Below the pieces are notes generated by a model, which was given only the letters and a program-made list of their open reading frames with translations, was not told where the DNA came from and did no database searches. Made by a program: the position numbers and the translations under genes. This document shows positions 1-6,251 of a stretch of DNA of 7,212 nt, one piece after another. Source of the stretch: an uncultured Alphaproteobacteria bacterium (GTDB lineage: Bacteria; Pseudomonadota; Alphaproteobacteria; Rhizobiales; Beijerinckiaceae); assembly GCA_937903315.1 (NCBI GenBank), contig CALCZO010000175.1:1-7212 (forward strand), written 5' to 3'. Numbering within the stretch: the first letter of the stretch is position 1; every line of letters starts with the position of its first letter.

Positions 1-41
1 TCGAGGATGCCGGAAAGCCGTCCGGACAAACCTTCGAACAT
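1..41 (-). CDS. ffh: Signal recognition particle protein Ffh, N-terminal fragment (runs off the window)
   Basis: Only the first 13 codons plus two bases lie in the window. Read on the minus strand from the ATG at 41 they give MFEGLSGRLSGIL followed by GA (Asp or Glu). This closely resembles the start of bacterial Ffh (M-F-x-x-L-S-x-R-L-x-x-I), the first helix of the N domain. Ffh is the cytosolic SRP GTPase: it binds signal sequences together with 4.5S RNA and docks on FtsY at the inner membrane. A purine-rich ribosome binding site (GGGAAGG, 56-50) sits 8 nt before the ATG, which supports the start. The neighbourhood of dapF, mtaB and ftsY agrees with this call. The GTPase and M domains are outside the window, so the identification rests on a short but characteristic N terminus plus context. 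Confidence 0.8.
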   Translation of the reverse strand, partial: MFEGLSGRLSGIL

Positions 42-86
42 CGTGTCACCCTTCCCGATGGCGCCCGGAGACGCCGCAAACGATTG

Positions 87-143
87 TGCGCCCGAGGGCG
101 CAACCGCGCTGTCGGACGTTGACCTCCGGCCCCGCAAGGCCGG
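87..143 (-). other. Two strong hairpins in the ffh 5' leader
   Basis: Two dyads lie inside the predicted untranslated leader of ffh. One is a perfect 6-bp stem, 126-131 with 138-143 (CCGGCC/GGCCGG), with a 6-nt loop. The other is a perfect 7-bp dyad, 87-93 with 96-102 (TGCGCCC/GGGCGCA), drawn more realistically as 6 bp with a 4-nt loop. Neither is followed by a T run in the direction of ffh, so they do not look like simple intrinsic terminators. No riboswitch family is recognised, and in such GC-rich DNA short dyads can arise by chance. Confidence 0.35.
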
Positions 144-181
144 TCGGCGGATCAGGACGTCGATCTCACCAGAATGGACGG

Positions 182-210
182 CTCATAGCCCGAACGGGCG
201 CGCGAGTCAA
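182..210 (-). promoter_or_regulatory. Sigma70-like promoter for ffh
   Basis: On the minus strand a -35 box TTGACT (210-205) and a -10 box TATGAG (187-182) are separated by exactly 17 nt. This matches the TTGACA-17-TATAAT consensus at 5 of 6 and 4 of 6 positions. Transcription would begin near 175, giving a 5' leader of roughly 134 nt before the ffh start at 41. The promoter lies just downstream of the stop codon of the GyrI-like gene (221-223), so ffh probably has its own promoter even though the upstream genes read the same way. The call is from sequence match only. Confidence 0.5.
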
Positions 211-220
211 AGCCCGTCGA

Positions 221-841
221 CTATTGCACGAAGACGTAGATGTTGAGCTGGAGCAACGCGTCGTCGGCGCCCTGCGGCTCGTTGAGGTATTCCTCGATGA
301 ACGAGCCTTTGGCCGTCAGCCCCTTCTCGTCGAGCCAGGCGGTGATCGCTTCGTAGACGCTGTCGATGTCGTCATAGGCGCCGGTGTGGGAAAACACGAA
401 CGCCCGCCCCTCGGGCGACGTGGCGAACGCGATGCCGCCGCCCGGCTGGACACCGGCAGGCGGCGGCGCCTCGAGCGCCAGCATCGCCTCGTAGCTGAAG
501 GTCTGGTCGGAGGTTTCGGTAAACGCCGATTGCGGCTTGCCCATCGGCTTGAGGCCGAGGCGGGCCGCCTCCGACCGCAAGGCCCCGAACGCCTTCATCA
601 GCGTCTCGTAGCCCTCGTCCCAGTTGCCCTGCCCCCGCAACATCAACACCGGGCGGGCGGTGAGCGTCACCTCCCTGGCCGTCGATGCGTCAGCGGAGGG
701 TCTGGTCATGTCTTCGGCAGGAGCGGCGGGCGCCGAGGGGCTCGCGGGCGGTGTCGCCTGCTGGGCAACCGATGCGCTGCCGCCAAGACCGGCAACCAGA
801 GCGATTGCCCGCAAAAACGGTGTGATTCGTGCCCTGTTCAT
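221..841 (-). CDS. Predicted exported GyrI-like (AraC effector-binding) domain protein
   Basis: The 206-residue product begins with a likely signal peptide: Arg residues at 3 and 5, a hydrophobic stretch at about 9-25, and a possible SVA-Q cleavage site near 26. A low-complexity Ala/Pro/Ser linker follows (about 28-57). The rest (about 58-206) resembles the GyrI-like small-molecule-binding fold. Supporting features are a HTGAYDDIDSVYEAITAWL segment (152-170), a following EEYLNEP (183-189) and a closing strand IYVFV (201-205), the usual order in this superfamily. Cytoplasmic members bind small ligands or inhibit gyrase, but an exported version would act in the periplasm and its ligand is unknown. 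There is no DNA-binding domain. GGAG (853-850) lies 8 nt before the ATG and supports this start. The gene lies 65 bp downstream of the phytase-like gene on the same strand and may be co-transcribed with it. Domain assignment is by motif recognition; function is unassigned. Confidence 0.7.
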   Translation of the reverse strand: MNRARITPFLRAIALVAGLGGSASVAQQATPPASPSAPAAPAEDMTRPSADASTAREVTLTARPVLMLRGQGNWDEGYETLMKAFGALRSEAARLGLKPMGKPQSAFTETSDQTFSYEAMLALEAPPPAGVQPGGGIAFATSPEGRAFVFSHTGAYDDIDSVYEAITAWLDEKGLTAKGSFIEEYLNEPQGADDALLQLNIYVFVQ

Positions 842-906
842 GGCCCATGCTCCACAAAGGTGCCCCTTTTGGCCGAATCATGGACCTCGGGTGCGAGCCC
901 CCGGAT

Positions 907-2214
907 TCACTTGAGGACTGTCTCCGGCAAGGTCAAGCGGAACATCTGGGTGCGGCTGCCGTCAATGCCGAAGTCATTGTTGGCAATCACGGCAATGTCA
1001 TGGCCGGACAGCACCGCCATGCCGTTCAGCCTGCGGCCGAACAGCGCTTCGCTGCCGGTGCTGGCGAGCAAGGTCTTGGCGATCGGGACGAGGCCGGCCC
1101 CGGCCCAGTCCTGCTCGGCCCGCGCTTCCAGCGGCGGCTGGAACGCGGGAGAATCGAGCGCGTCGGGCAGCGGTGTCGCCGTGCTGAGGTCGATCCAGTA
1201 AAAGCGGCAGGCACCACCCAGCCGTTCGAGCACCAGCAGGCGACCATCAGGCAGGGCGGAGAGTTCGGTGACCTTGACCTCCGACTGGCGGCGCGGCGTC
1301 GCCGGATCGGTGCCGGCAAAGGCCACAGGCGGGTCTAGCCGATAGAGGAACTGCGCCAGCGTCCGGCCGGTTGCCCGGTCGATCTTGAGGATGCGCACGG
1401 CGGAGGAGAAGCGGTAGGCCTCGATGTCCGGGTTCATCACCGCGCTCTGCATCGCGACATACAGGCTGTCGCCATCGGGCGCGACCGCCAGACCCTCAAA
1501 GCCCCGGCCGACCTGTCGGAGCCCCAGCACGTCCGGCAGCACCGGCTCGACCGGGTAGTCGGCGTTGCGGTAGTTTTCGAGCGATGCGGCCGGCACCAGG
1601 CGGCGCAGGACACGGCCAGAGGGATCGACCTCGAGCAGCGAGGGGCCGAAATTGTCGGCGATCCAGAACCGGCCGTCGGCCAGCCGGACCAGCGCGCCGG
1701 GCGAGACGCCCGAGGGGTCGGGCGCAAGCGGCGCGCCATCCACCGTCACCGCCAGTTCGGCCTTGCCGGCGATCGAGGGGTTGACGATGCCGGTCAGCGG
1801 CTTGCCCGAGGTGCCGGTCAGCACGATCATCTCGGCGAACCGCGCCCGGTTGGCGGCGATGTCGATGGCGTAGATCGACGGGGCGTAGCCGGGCAGGAAA
1901 TAGATGCGCCCGCGCATGCCGCCGGCGCAGAGCTGGCGCCCGTCCGGCCCGGTCAGTTCGCCCTGTTCGGAACAGTCGACCGAAGGGCCGCGGTCGGTGA
2001 TGGTCCAGATACGCCCCTCCGGGTCGCCCGGCGCGCGGAAGGCGCCCGCGCCGGGCGAGACCGAGACGTTGATGGCCTTGCCGGAGGGAAAACTGACAAC
2101 GCCGAGCGGCAGGTGGGGCAGCGGCACCGGGACGATGGAGACGGGCAGCGGTTCGCCGGCCAGAGCCGTCGTCATTGCCAGCGTCAGAACGGCGACAAAA
2201 CGCGCCAGCCGCAT
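907..2214 (-). CDS. Exported esterase-like activity of phytase family protein
   Basis: This 435-residue protein starts with a clear signal peptide (Arg2 and Arg5, then a hydrophobic run to a likely ALA-G site at about 19-20). The mature part looks like the phytase-like domain (Pfam 'Esterase-like activity of phytase', PF13449), a beta-propeller-type fold. Characteristic segments appear in order: RIWTITDRGP (68-77), GRFWIADNFGPSLLEVD (181-197), GRGFEGLAVAPDG (236-248), ELSALPDGRLLVLER (317-331) and a C-terminal IANNDFGIDG (410-419). These Asp/Asn/Glu-rich segments are typical of the family and could bind metal or phosphate esters, although phytase activity is unproven for most members. Cysteines at 81, 96 and 336 could form a disulfide after export. 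AGGGAG (2224-2219) precedes the start with a short 4-nt spacer. The gene is transcribed divergently from dapF. Family membership is fairly secure; the substrate is unknown. Confidence 0.78.
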   Translation of the reverse strand: MRLARFVAVLTLAMTTALAGEPLPVSIVPVPLPHLPLGVVSFPSGKAINVSVSPGAGAFRAPGDPEGRIWTITDRGPSVDCSEQGELTGPDGRQLCAGGMRGRIYFLPGYAPSIYAIDIAANRARFAEMIVLTGTSGKPLTGIVNPSIAGKAELAVTVDGAPLAPDPSGVSPGALVRLADGRFWIADNFGPSLLEVDPSGRVLRRLVPAASLENYRNADYPVEPVLPDVLGLRQVGRGFEGLAVAPDGDSLYVAMQSAVMNPDIEAYRFSSAVRILKIDRATGRTLAQFLYRLDPPVAFAGTDPATPRRQSEVKVTELSALPDGRLLVLERLGGACRFYWIDLSTATPLPDALDSPAFQPPLEARAEQDWAGAGLVPIAKTLLASTGSEALFGRRLNGMAVLSGHDIAVIANNDFGIDGSRTQMFRLTLPETVLK

Positions 2215-2359
2215 CGTGCTCCCTGCTTTCTCCGTCTGGGGACCTGCCCGTCCCGGTTGTGACAGACGGAGAATTGCTCAATCGATGACCTGCATTGTAT
2301 GACGATTGCAAGCGCAATTCGCAGGCAGCATGGCATTTTGGCCGTCAGAGAGCAGGAAC
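2215..2359. promoter_or_regulatory. Divergent promoter region between the phytase-like gene and dapF
   Basis: This 145-bp gap must drive both directions. On the plus strand, TTGCTC (2274-2279) and TATGAC (2298-2303) with an 18-nt spacer form a plausible sigma70-like promoter for dapF. On the minus strand, TACAAT (2299-2294) is a good -10 box for the phytase-like gene, but no good -35 is visible. The two -10 boxes overlap, so the promoters may interfere with one another. Short inverted repeats surround them: GAATTGC (2271-2277) with GCAATTC (2314-2320), and ATTGC-AAGC-GCAAT (2305-2318). These could be operator half-sites. No known regulator motif is recognised. Confidence 0.45.
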
Positions 2360-3208
2360 GTGATTGATTTTGTCAAAATGAACGGCCTCGGCAACGATTT
2401 CGTCGTGTTCGACGCGCGCCGCGCCCCGCTCGCCTTCACGCCGGACGAGACCCGCCGCATCGCCGACAGGCGTTATGGAGTCGGCTGCGACCAGATGATC
2501 GTGCTCGAGCCCTCGGCCCGGGCCGATGCCTTCATGCGCATCTTCAACCCGGACAGTTCGGAAGTGGCCGCCTGCGGCAATGCCACGCGCTGCATCGGCC
2601 AGAGGCTGATGGACGAAAGCGGCCGCAACGAGGCGACGATCGAGACCGGTGCCGGGCTGCTACGGGCCTGGCGCAGCAAGGCCGGTGTCACCGTCGACAT
2701 GGGGCCGGCCCGGCTCGATCCGGCGGCGATTCCGCTGGCGCGGCACGATGTCGATACCCGGGCGGTCGCGCTCGACACGTCCCGGCTTGCCGCCGGCCTG
2801 CCGGCGACATTCAGCGCGGTCTCGATGGGCAACCCGCACGCGATCTTCTTCGTTGCCGATGTCGATGCGCATGAACTCGAACGGGTCGGTCCGATCCTCG
2901 AAACCGATCCGGTCTTCCCCGAACGGGCCAACATCTCGCTGGTGGCGCTGGCCGGCACGGATCACCTGATCCAGCGGGTGTGGGAACGCGGCGCGGGGCT
3001 GACGCTGGCCTGCGGTTCGGGCGCCTGTGCGGCGGCGGTGGCCGCCCATCGCGCGGGGCTGACGGGACGGAGCGTCCGCATCACGCTGCCGGGCGGCGAT
3101 CTGGCCATCACCTGGCGCGCGGACGGCCATGTCGAGATGAGCGGCGGCACCGCGACGGCCTTCTCGGGCCGGCTCGATCCCTCATTGCTGGCGCGGCGCG
3201 ATGGCTGA
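2360..3208 (+). CDS. dapF: Diaminopimelate epimerase DapF
   Basis: DapF is a cytosolic, cofactor-independent epimerase that converts LL-diaminopimelate to meso-diaminopimelate, the last intermediate before lysine and a building block of peptidoglycan. From the chosen start the protein has 282 residues, a normal length. It shows KMNGLGNDF (6-14), the first catalytic cysteine in ACGNATR (Cys72), the substrate-contacting MGNPH (156-160) and the second catalytic cysteine in ACGSGAC (Cys218), so both active-site thiols are present. I chose the GTG at 2360 because it leaves the usual short lead before KMNGLGN and has a purine-rich GAGAG (2348-2352) 7 nt upstream. In-frame ATGs at 2306, 2330 and 2378 are alternatives; 2306 and 2330 would add residues unlike the family. 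The end overlaps mtaB by 8 bp. It heads the dapF-mtaB-ftsY-yciB run. Confidence 0.95.
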   Translation: MIDFVKMNGLGNDFVVFDARRAPLAFTPDETRRIADRRYGVGCDQMIVLEPSARADAFMRIFNPDSSEVAACGNATRCIGQRLMDESGRNEATIETGAGLLRAWRSKAGVTVDMGPARLDPAAIPLARHDVDTRAVALDTSRLAAGLPATFSAVSMGNPHAIFFVADVDAHELERVGPILETDPVFPERANISLVALAGTDHLIQRVWERGAGLTLACGSGACAAAVAAHRAGLTGRSVRITLPGGDLAITWRADGHVEMSGGTATAFSGRLDPSLLARRDG

Positions 3209-4511
3209 CGTGCGCACGCCCGTCGAGGTCGTGACCTTCGGCTGCCGGCTCAATCTCGTCGAATCCGAAGCGATAAGGCGGGCGGCGCTGGCGGCAGGGC
3301 GCGACAATCTCGTCATCGTCAACAGCTGTGCGGTGACCGGCGAAGCGGTGCGGCAGGCGCGCCAGACGATCCGCCGCATCCGCCGCGAGCGGCCGGGGGT
3401 GACGATCCTCGTCACCGGCTGCGCGGCGCAGACCGAAACCGCCGGGTTCGCCGCGATGCCGGAAGTCGACGGCATGGTCGGCAACGGGGTCAAGACGGAG
3501 GTCGGGTCATGGCGGCACGACGACGGTGCCGCCGCGCCGCCGCGTGCGGGTGTGCCCGACGTCATGGCGCTGACCGGGACCGCCACCCCGCTGGCCGAGG
3601 CGATCCCCGGTCATACCCGTGCCTTCGTGCAGGTGCAGACCGGATGCGATCATCGCTGCACCTTCTGCATCATCCCCTATGGCCGCGGCCCGTCGCGCTC
3701 GGTGCCGATGGGCGCGGTGACCGATGCCATCGCCCGTCTGGTCGAGCAGGGCATTGCCGATGTCGCGCTGACCGGGGTCGACCTCACCTCCTATGGCGCC
3801 GACCTGCCGGGTGCGCCGCGCCTCGGCACGCTGGTTGCTGCCATCCTTTATCATGTGCCGGCGCTGAGGCGGCTCAGGCTGTCGTCGATCGATTCGGTCG
3901 AGGCGGACGAGACGCTGGTCGGCCTGTTCGCCAGCGAGGAGCGGCTGATGCCGCATCTGCACCTGTCGTTGCAGGCCGGCGACGATCTGATTCTCAAGCG
4001 GATGAAGCGGCGGCACGGTTTTGACGATGCGGTGGCACTGTGCGAGCGGCTCAGGCGGCTGAGGCCCGACATCGTCTTCGGCGCCGACATCATTGCCGGG
4101 TTCCCGACCGAGACGGAGGCGCAGTTCCAGCGGTCGCTTGATCTGGTCGAGGCCTGCGGGCTGACCCATCTGCACGTCTTTCCGTTCTCGCCGCGCGCGG
4201 GCACGCCGGCGGCGCGGATGCCGCAGGTCGCCGGTGCCGCGATCCGCGAGCGGGCTGCCCGGCTGCGCGCGGCGGGGGATGCAGCACTCACCCGCCATCT
4301 CGACCGGCAGGCCGGCCGGATGGTCGAGGTGCTGGCCGAACGCGGCGGCATCGGCCGTACCGCCGACTTCACGGCCGTCATACTGCCCGAAGGCGTCGCA
4401 GCGGGAAGCTTCCTGACCGGGCGGGTTTCTGGCCATGCCGGCGGACGGCTATGGCTGGATGCCGGGGTCGATGCGCCCTCCGCCCTTGTTGCGGCGGCGG
4501 CGACGGGTTAA
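3201..4511 (+). CDS. mtaB: tRNA N6-threonylcarbamoyladenosine(37)-C2 methylthiotransferase MtaB
   Basis: MtaB is a radical-SAM enzyme that adds a methylthio group to t6A37 of ANN-decoding tRNAs, giving ms2t6A. The 436-residue protein has the three-part family layout. The N-terminal methylthiotransferase domain carries cysteines for one iron-sulfur cluster at 15 (TFGCRLN), 43 (NSCAVT) and 74 (TGCAAQ). The radical-SAM core has CxxxCxxC at 149, 153 and 156 (TGCDHRCTFCIIPYGRG), followed by LHLSLQAGDD (253-262) and ADIIAGFPTETE (295-306). A C-terminal TRAM-like RNA-binding region covers about 373-420. The FGCRLN start and the lack of extra domains favour MtaB over MiaB or RimO. The ATG overlaps the end of dapF and has no clear ribosome binding site, so translation is probably coupled to dapF. 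Confidence 0.93.
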   Translation: MADVRTPVEVVTFGCRLNLVESEAIRRAALAAGRDNLVIVNSCAVTGEAVRQARQTIRRIRRERPGVTILVTGCAAQTETAGFAAMPEVDGMVGNGVKTEVGSWRHDDGAAAPPRAGVPDVMALTGTATPLAEAIPGHTRAFVQVQTGCDHRCTFCIIPYGRGPSRSVPMGAVTDAIARLVEQGIADVALTGVDLTSYGADLPGAPRLGTLVAAILYHVPALRRLRLSSIDSVEADETLVGLFASEERLMPHLHLSLQAGDDLILKRMKRRHGFDDAVALCERLRRLRPDIVFGADIIAGFPTETEAQFQRSLDLVEACGLTHLHVFPFSPRAGTPAARMPQVAGAAIRERAARLRAAGDAALTRHLDRQAGRMVEVLAERGGIGRTADFTAVILPEGVAAGSFLTGRVSGHAGGRLWLDAGVDAPSALVAAAATG

Positions 4512-4520
4512 GTCCTGCCT

Positions 4521-5576
4521 ATGAGCGACGATCACAAGCCCGGGTTCTTCAGCCGCCTGTTCAAGCGAGGCAGCGCCGAGCCTCAGCCCTCGGCCGGCGA
4601 TGTGCCCGAAACCGCAGCTCCTGAGGTGCCTGCCGCCAGCGCCGCGCCTGATGCCGCGCCCCGGTCGTGGTGGAGCCGGCTGAAGGACGGCCTGTCGCGC
4701 ACCTCCGGCCAGTTGTCGGGCCGGATCACCGACCTGTTCACCAAGCGCCGGCTCGATGCGGCGACGCTCGAGGATCTCGAGGACGTGCTGATCCAGGCCG
4801 ATCTTGGTGTCGATGTCGCCCAGCGCGTCGCGGCGGCCATCGGCAAGGGCCGGTTCGACCGGGAGATCGGACCCGACGAGGTCCGCGCCGTGCTGGCCGA
4901 CGAGATCGAGGCGATCCTGGCACCGGTCGCGCGGCCGCTGGTCGTGCCGGAGGGCGTCCGGCCGTTCGTCATCCTGATGGTCGGGGTCAACGGCTCGGGC
5001 AAGACGACGACGATCGGCAAGCTCGCCGCCAAGTTCAAGGCCGAGGGACGCAGCGTGATGCTGGCCGCGGGGGACACGTTCCGCGCCGCCGCGATCGAGC
5101 AGCTCACCGTCTGGGGCGCGCGCAACGGCGTGCCGGTGGTGGCGCGGGCGCAAGGGGCGGATGCCGCGGGGCTGGCGTTCGACGCGCTGAACGAGGCGCG
5201 CGCCAATGGCACCGACGTGCTGCTGATCGACACCGCCGGCCGGCTCCAGAACAAGGCCGGGCTGATGGACGAACTGGGCAAGATCGTCCGTGTGATGAAA
5301 AAGCTCGATCCGGAGACGCCGCATGCGGTGCTGCTCGTGCTTGATGCGACGGTCGGCCAGAATGCGCTGTCGCAGGTCGACCTGTTCGGCAAGGTTGCCG
5401 GGGTTACCGGACTGGTGATGACCAAGCTGGATGGCACTGCACGCGGCGGCATCCTCGCCGCGATTGCCGACAAATCCGGCCTTCCGGTGCATTTCATCGG
5501 CGTCGGCGAGAGCATCGACGATCTTGAATCCTTCACCGCGCGCGATTTCGCCCGCGCCATTGCCGGGCTGGACTGA
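4521..5576 (+). CDS. ftsY: Signal recognition particle receptor FtsY
   Basis: FtsY is the membrane-associated SRP receptor GTPase that docks ribosome-Ffh complexes at the translocon. The 351-residue protein begins with a short basic stretch (HKPGFFSRLFKRG, 5-17) that could be a membrane-binding amphipathic segment. An Ala/Pro/Glu-rich linker follows (about 18-48), then the helical N domain (about 50-135) and the GTPase G domain. GTPase motifs are GVNGSGKTT (155-163), GDTFRAAA (184-191), DTAGR (237-241) and TKLDG (301-305), with the closing GVGE (327-330). All are intact. The acidic A domain is short compared with E. coli FtsY, as is common in Alphaproteobacteria. The start lies 9 bp after the mtaB stop with no evident Shine-Dalgarno sequence, suggesting coupled translation. 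Its partner Ffh is encoded at the left edge of the window. Confidence 0.96.
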   Translation: MSDDHKPGFFSRLFKRGSAEPQPSAGDVPETAAPEVPAASAAPDAAPRSWWSRLKDGLSRTSGQLSGRITDLFTKRRLDAATLEDLEDVLIQADLGVDVAQRVAAAIGKGRFDREIGPDEVRAVLADEIEAILAPVARPLVVPEGVRPFVILMVGVNGSGKTTTIGKLAAKFKAEGRSVMLAAGDTFRAAAIEQLTVWGARNGVPVVARAQGADAAGLAFDALNEARANGTDVLLIDTAGRLQNKAGLMDELGKIVRVMKKLDPETPHAVLLVLDATVGQNALSQVDLFGKVAGVTGLVMTKLDGTARGGILAAIADKSGLPVHFIGVGESIDDLESFTARDFARAIAGLD

Positions 5577-5580
5577 ACCG

Positions 5581-6225
5581 ATGACCGAGACCACTGCCAA
5601 GAAAGACAATCCGCTGCTCAAGCTGGCGCTGGAGATGGGGCCGCTGCTGCTGTTCTTCCTCGCCAATTCGCGGCCGGGCCTGTTCCGGCCGGCGGTGGCC
5701 GCGGTGTTCGGCGAGGGGCTGGCGAACGGGCCGCAGAGCGGCATCCTGATCGCCACGGCGGTGTTCATGGTGGCGATGCTGGTCTCGCTGGTGGCGACCA
5801 AGCAGCTTCTGGGCCGTTTGCCGGTGATGCCGCTGGTGTCGGGCGTCGTCGTGCTCGTGTTCGGCGGGCTGACGCTGTATTTTCAGGACGACGCGTTCAT
5901 CAAGCTCAAGCCGACCATCGTCAACACGCTGTTCGGTGCGCTGCTGCTCGGCGGGCTGGCGTTCGGCAAGCCGCTGCTGCCCTATGCGCTCGATTCGGTG
6001 TTCGATCTCGACGAGTCCGGCTGGTGGCACCTGACCTTGCGCTGGGGGCTGTTCTTCCTCGTGCTGGCGGCGCTGAACGAGGTGATCGCGCGGACCCAGA
6101 CCACCGATTTCTGGGTGGCGTTCAAGGTCTGGGGGGTAATGCCGCTGACGATGGTGTTCGCGCTGGCCCAGACGCCGCTGCTGCTGCGGCACGGGCCGAA
6201 GGACGAGGGCGCTTCGAAGGAGTGA
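5581..6225 (+). CDS. yciB: Inner membrane-spanning protein YciB (septation protein A / IspZ family)
   Basis: This 214-residue protein is strongly hydrophobic, with about five or six membrane segments (roughly 14-29, 56-74, 84-101, 113-130, 152-170 and 184-201). Family signatures include ALEMGPLLLFFLANSRPG (16-33), KPTIVNTLFGALLLGG (110-125) and LNEVIARTQTTDFWVAFKVWG (165-185). YciB proteins sit in the inner membrane. They have been linked to cell-envelope integrity and septation, and their biochemical role is unsettled. The ATG at 5581 lies 4 bp after the ftsY stop; an earlier in-frame ATG at 5431 would lie inside ftsY and adds non-family residues. No clear ribosome binding site is seen, again suggesting coupling. 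Placement after ftsY and next to convergent ccm genes fits a pattern I recall from rhizobial genomes. Confidence 0.92.
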   Translation: MTETTAKKDNPLLKLALEMGPLLLFFLANSRPGLFRPAVAAVFGEGLANGPQSGILIATAVFMVAMLVSLVATKQLLGRLPVMPLVSGVVVLVFGGLTLYFQDDAFIKLKPTIVNTLFGALLLGGLAFGKPLLPYALDSVFDLDESGWWHLTLRWGLFFLVLAALNEVIARTQTTDFWVAFKVWGVMPLTMVFALAQTPLLLRHGPKDEGASKE

Positions 6226-6231
6226 CGCCGC

Positions 6232-6251
6232 CAGCCGGTCTTTACCGGCTG
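6232..6251. terminator. Hairpin at the convergent yciB/ccmG junction, possible bidirectional terminator
   Basis: A perfect 8-bp stem, CAGCCGGT (6232-6239) with ACCGGCTG (6244-6251), closes a 4-nt loop between the convergent yciB and ccmG genes. On the plus strand a short T run (6258-6261) follows 6 nt after the stem. On the minus strand no T run follows. The ccmG stop codon (6244-6242) lies in the loop and top of the stem. The position is right for a transcript end on both sides, but the weak T tract makes efficient intrinsic termination uncertain. Confidence 0.5.

Noticed and set aside
42..220. SRP 4.5S RNA gene next to ffh
   Set aside because: Neither strand shows the conserved apical GGAAG...AGCA signature of the SRP RNA tip, and the hairpins are too short and separate to form the long rod.
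842..906. Terminator or separate promoter between the phytase-like and GyrI-like genes
   Set aside because: Only a 3-4 bp GC stem without a T run is visible, and no credible -35/-10 pair was found. The gap may simply be transcribed through.
86..1201. Open frame of 371 codons on the plus strand over the left region
   Set aside because: It spans the GyrI-like gene, two intergenic gaps and part of the phytase-like gene on the opposite strand, and the translation is low-complexity and Arg-rich. The minus-strand genes have signal peptides and family motifs.
1496..2317. Open frame of 273 codons on the minus strand in another frame of the phytase-like gene
   Set aside because: The product is Arg/Ala/Gly-rich shadow sequence, and the overlapping frame has a signal peptide and conserved family segments.
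2991..3064. 14-bp direct repeat (2991-3004 and 3051-3064) inside dapF
   Set aside because: Both copies are in the same reading frame and encode the same Ala-Gly-Leu-Thr string with preferred codons, so this is most likely coincidence.
4449..5801. Open frame of 450 codons on the minus strand across ftsY and the start of yciB
   Set aside because: It is antisense to a clearly identified FtsY, its product is rich in Arg, Gly and Ala without recognisable motifs, and long open antisense frames are expected in GC-rich coding DNA.
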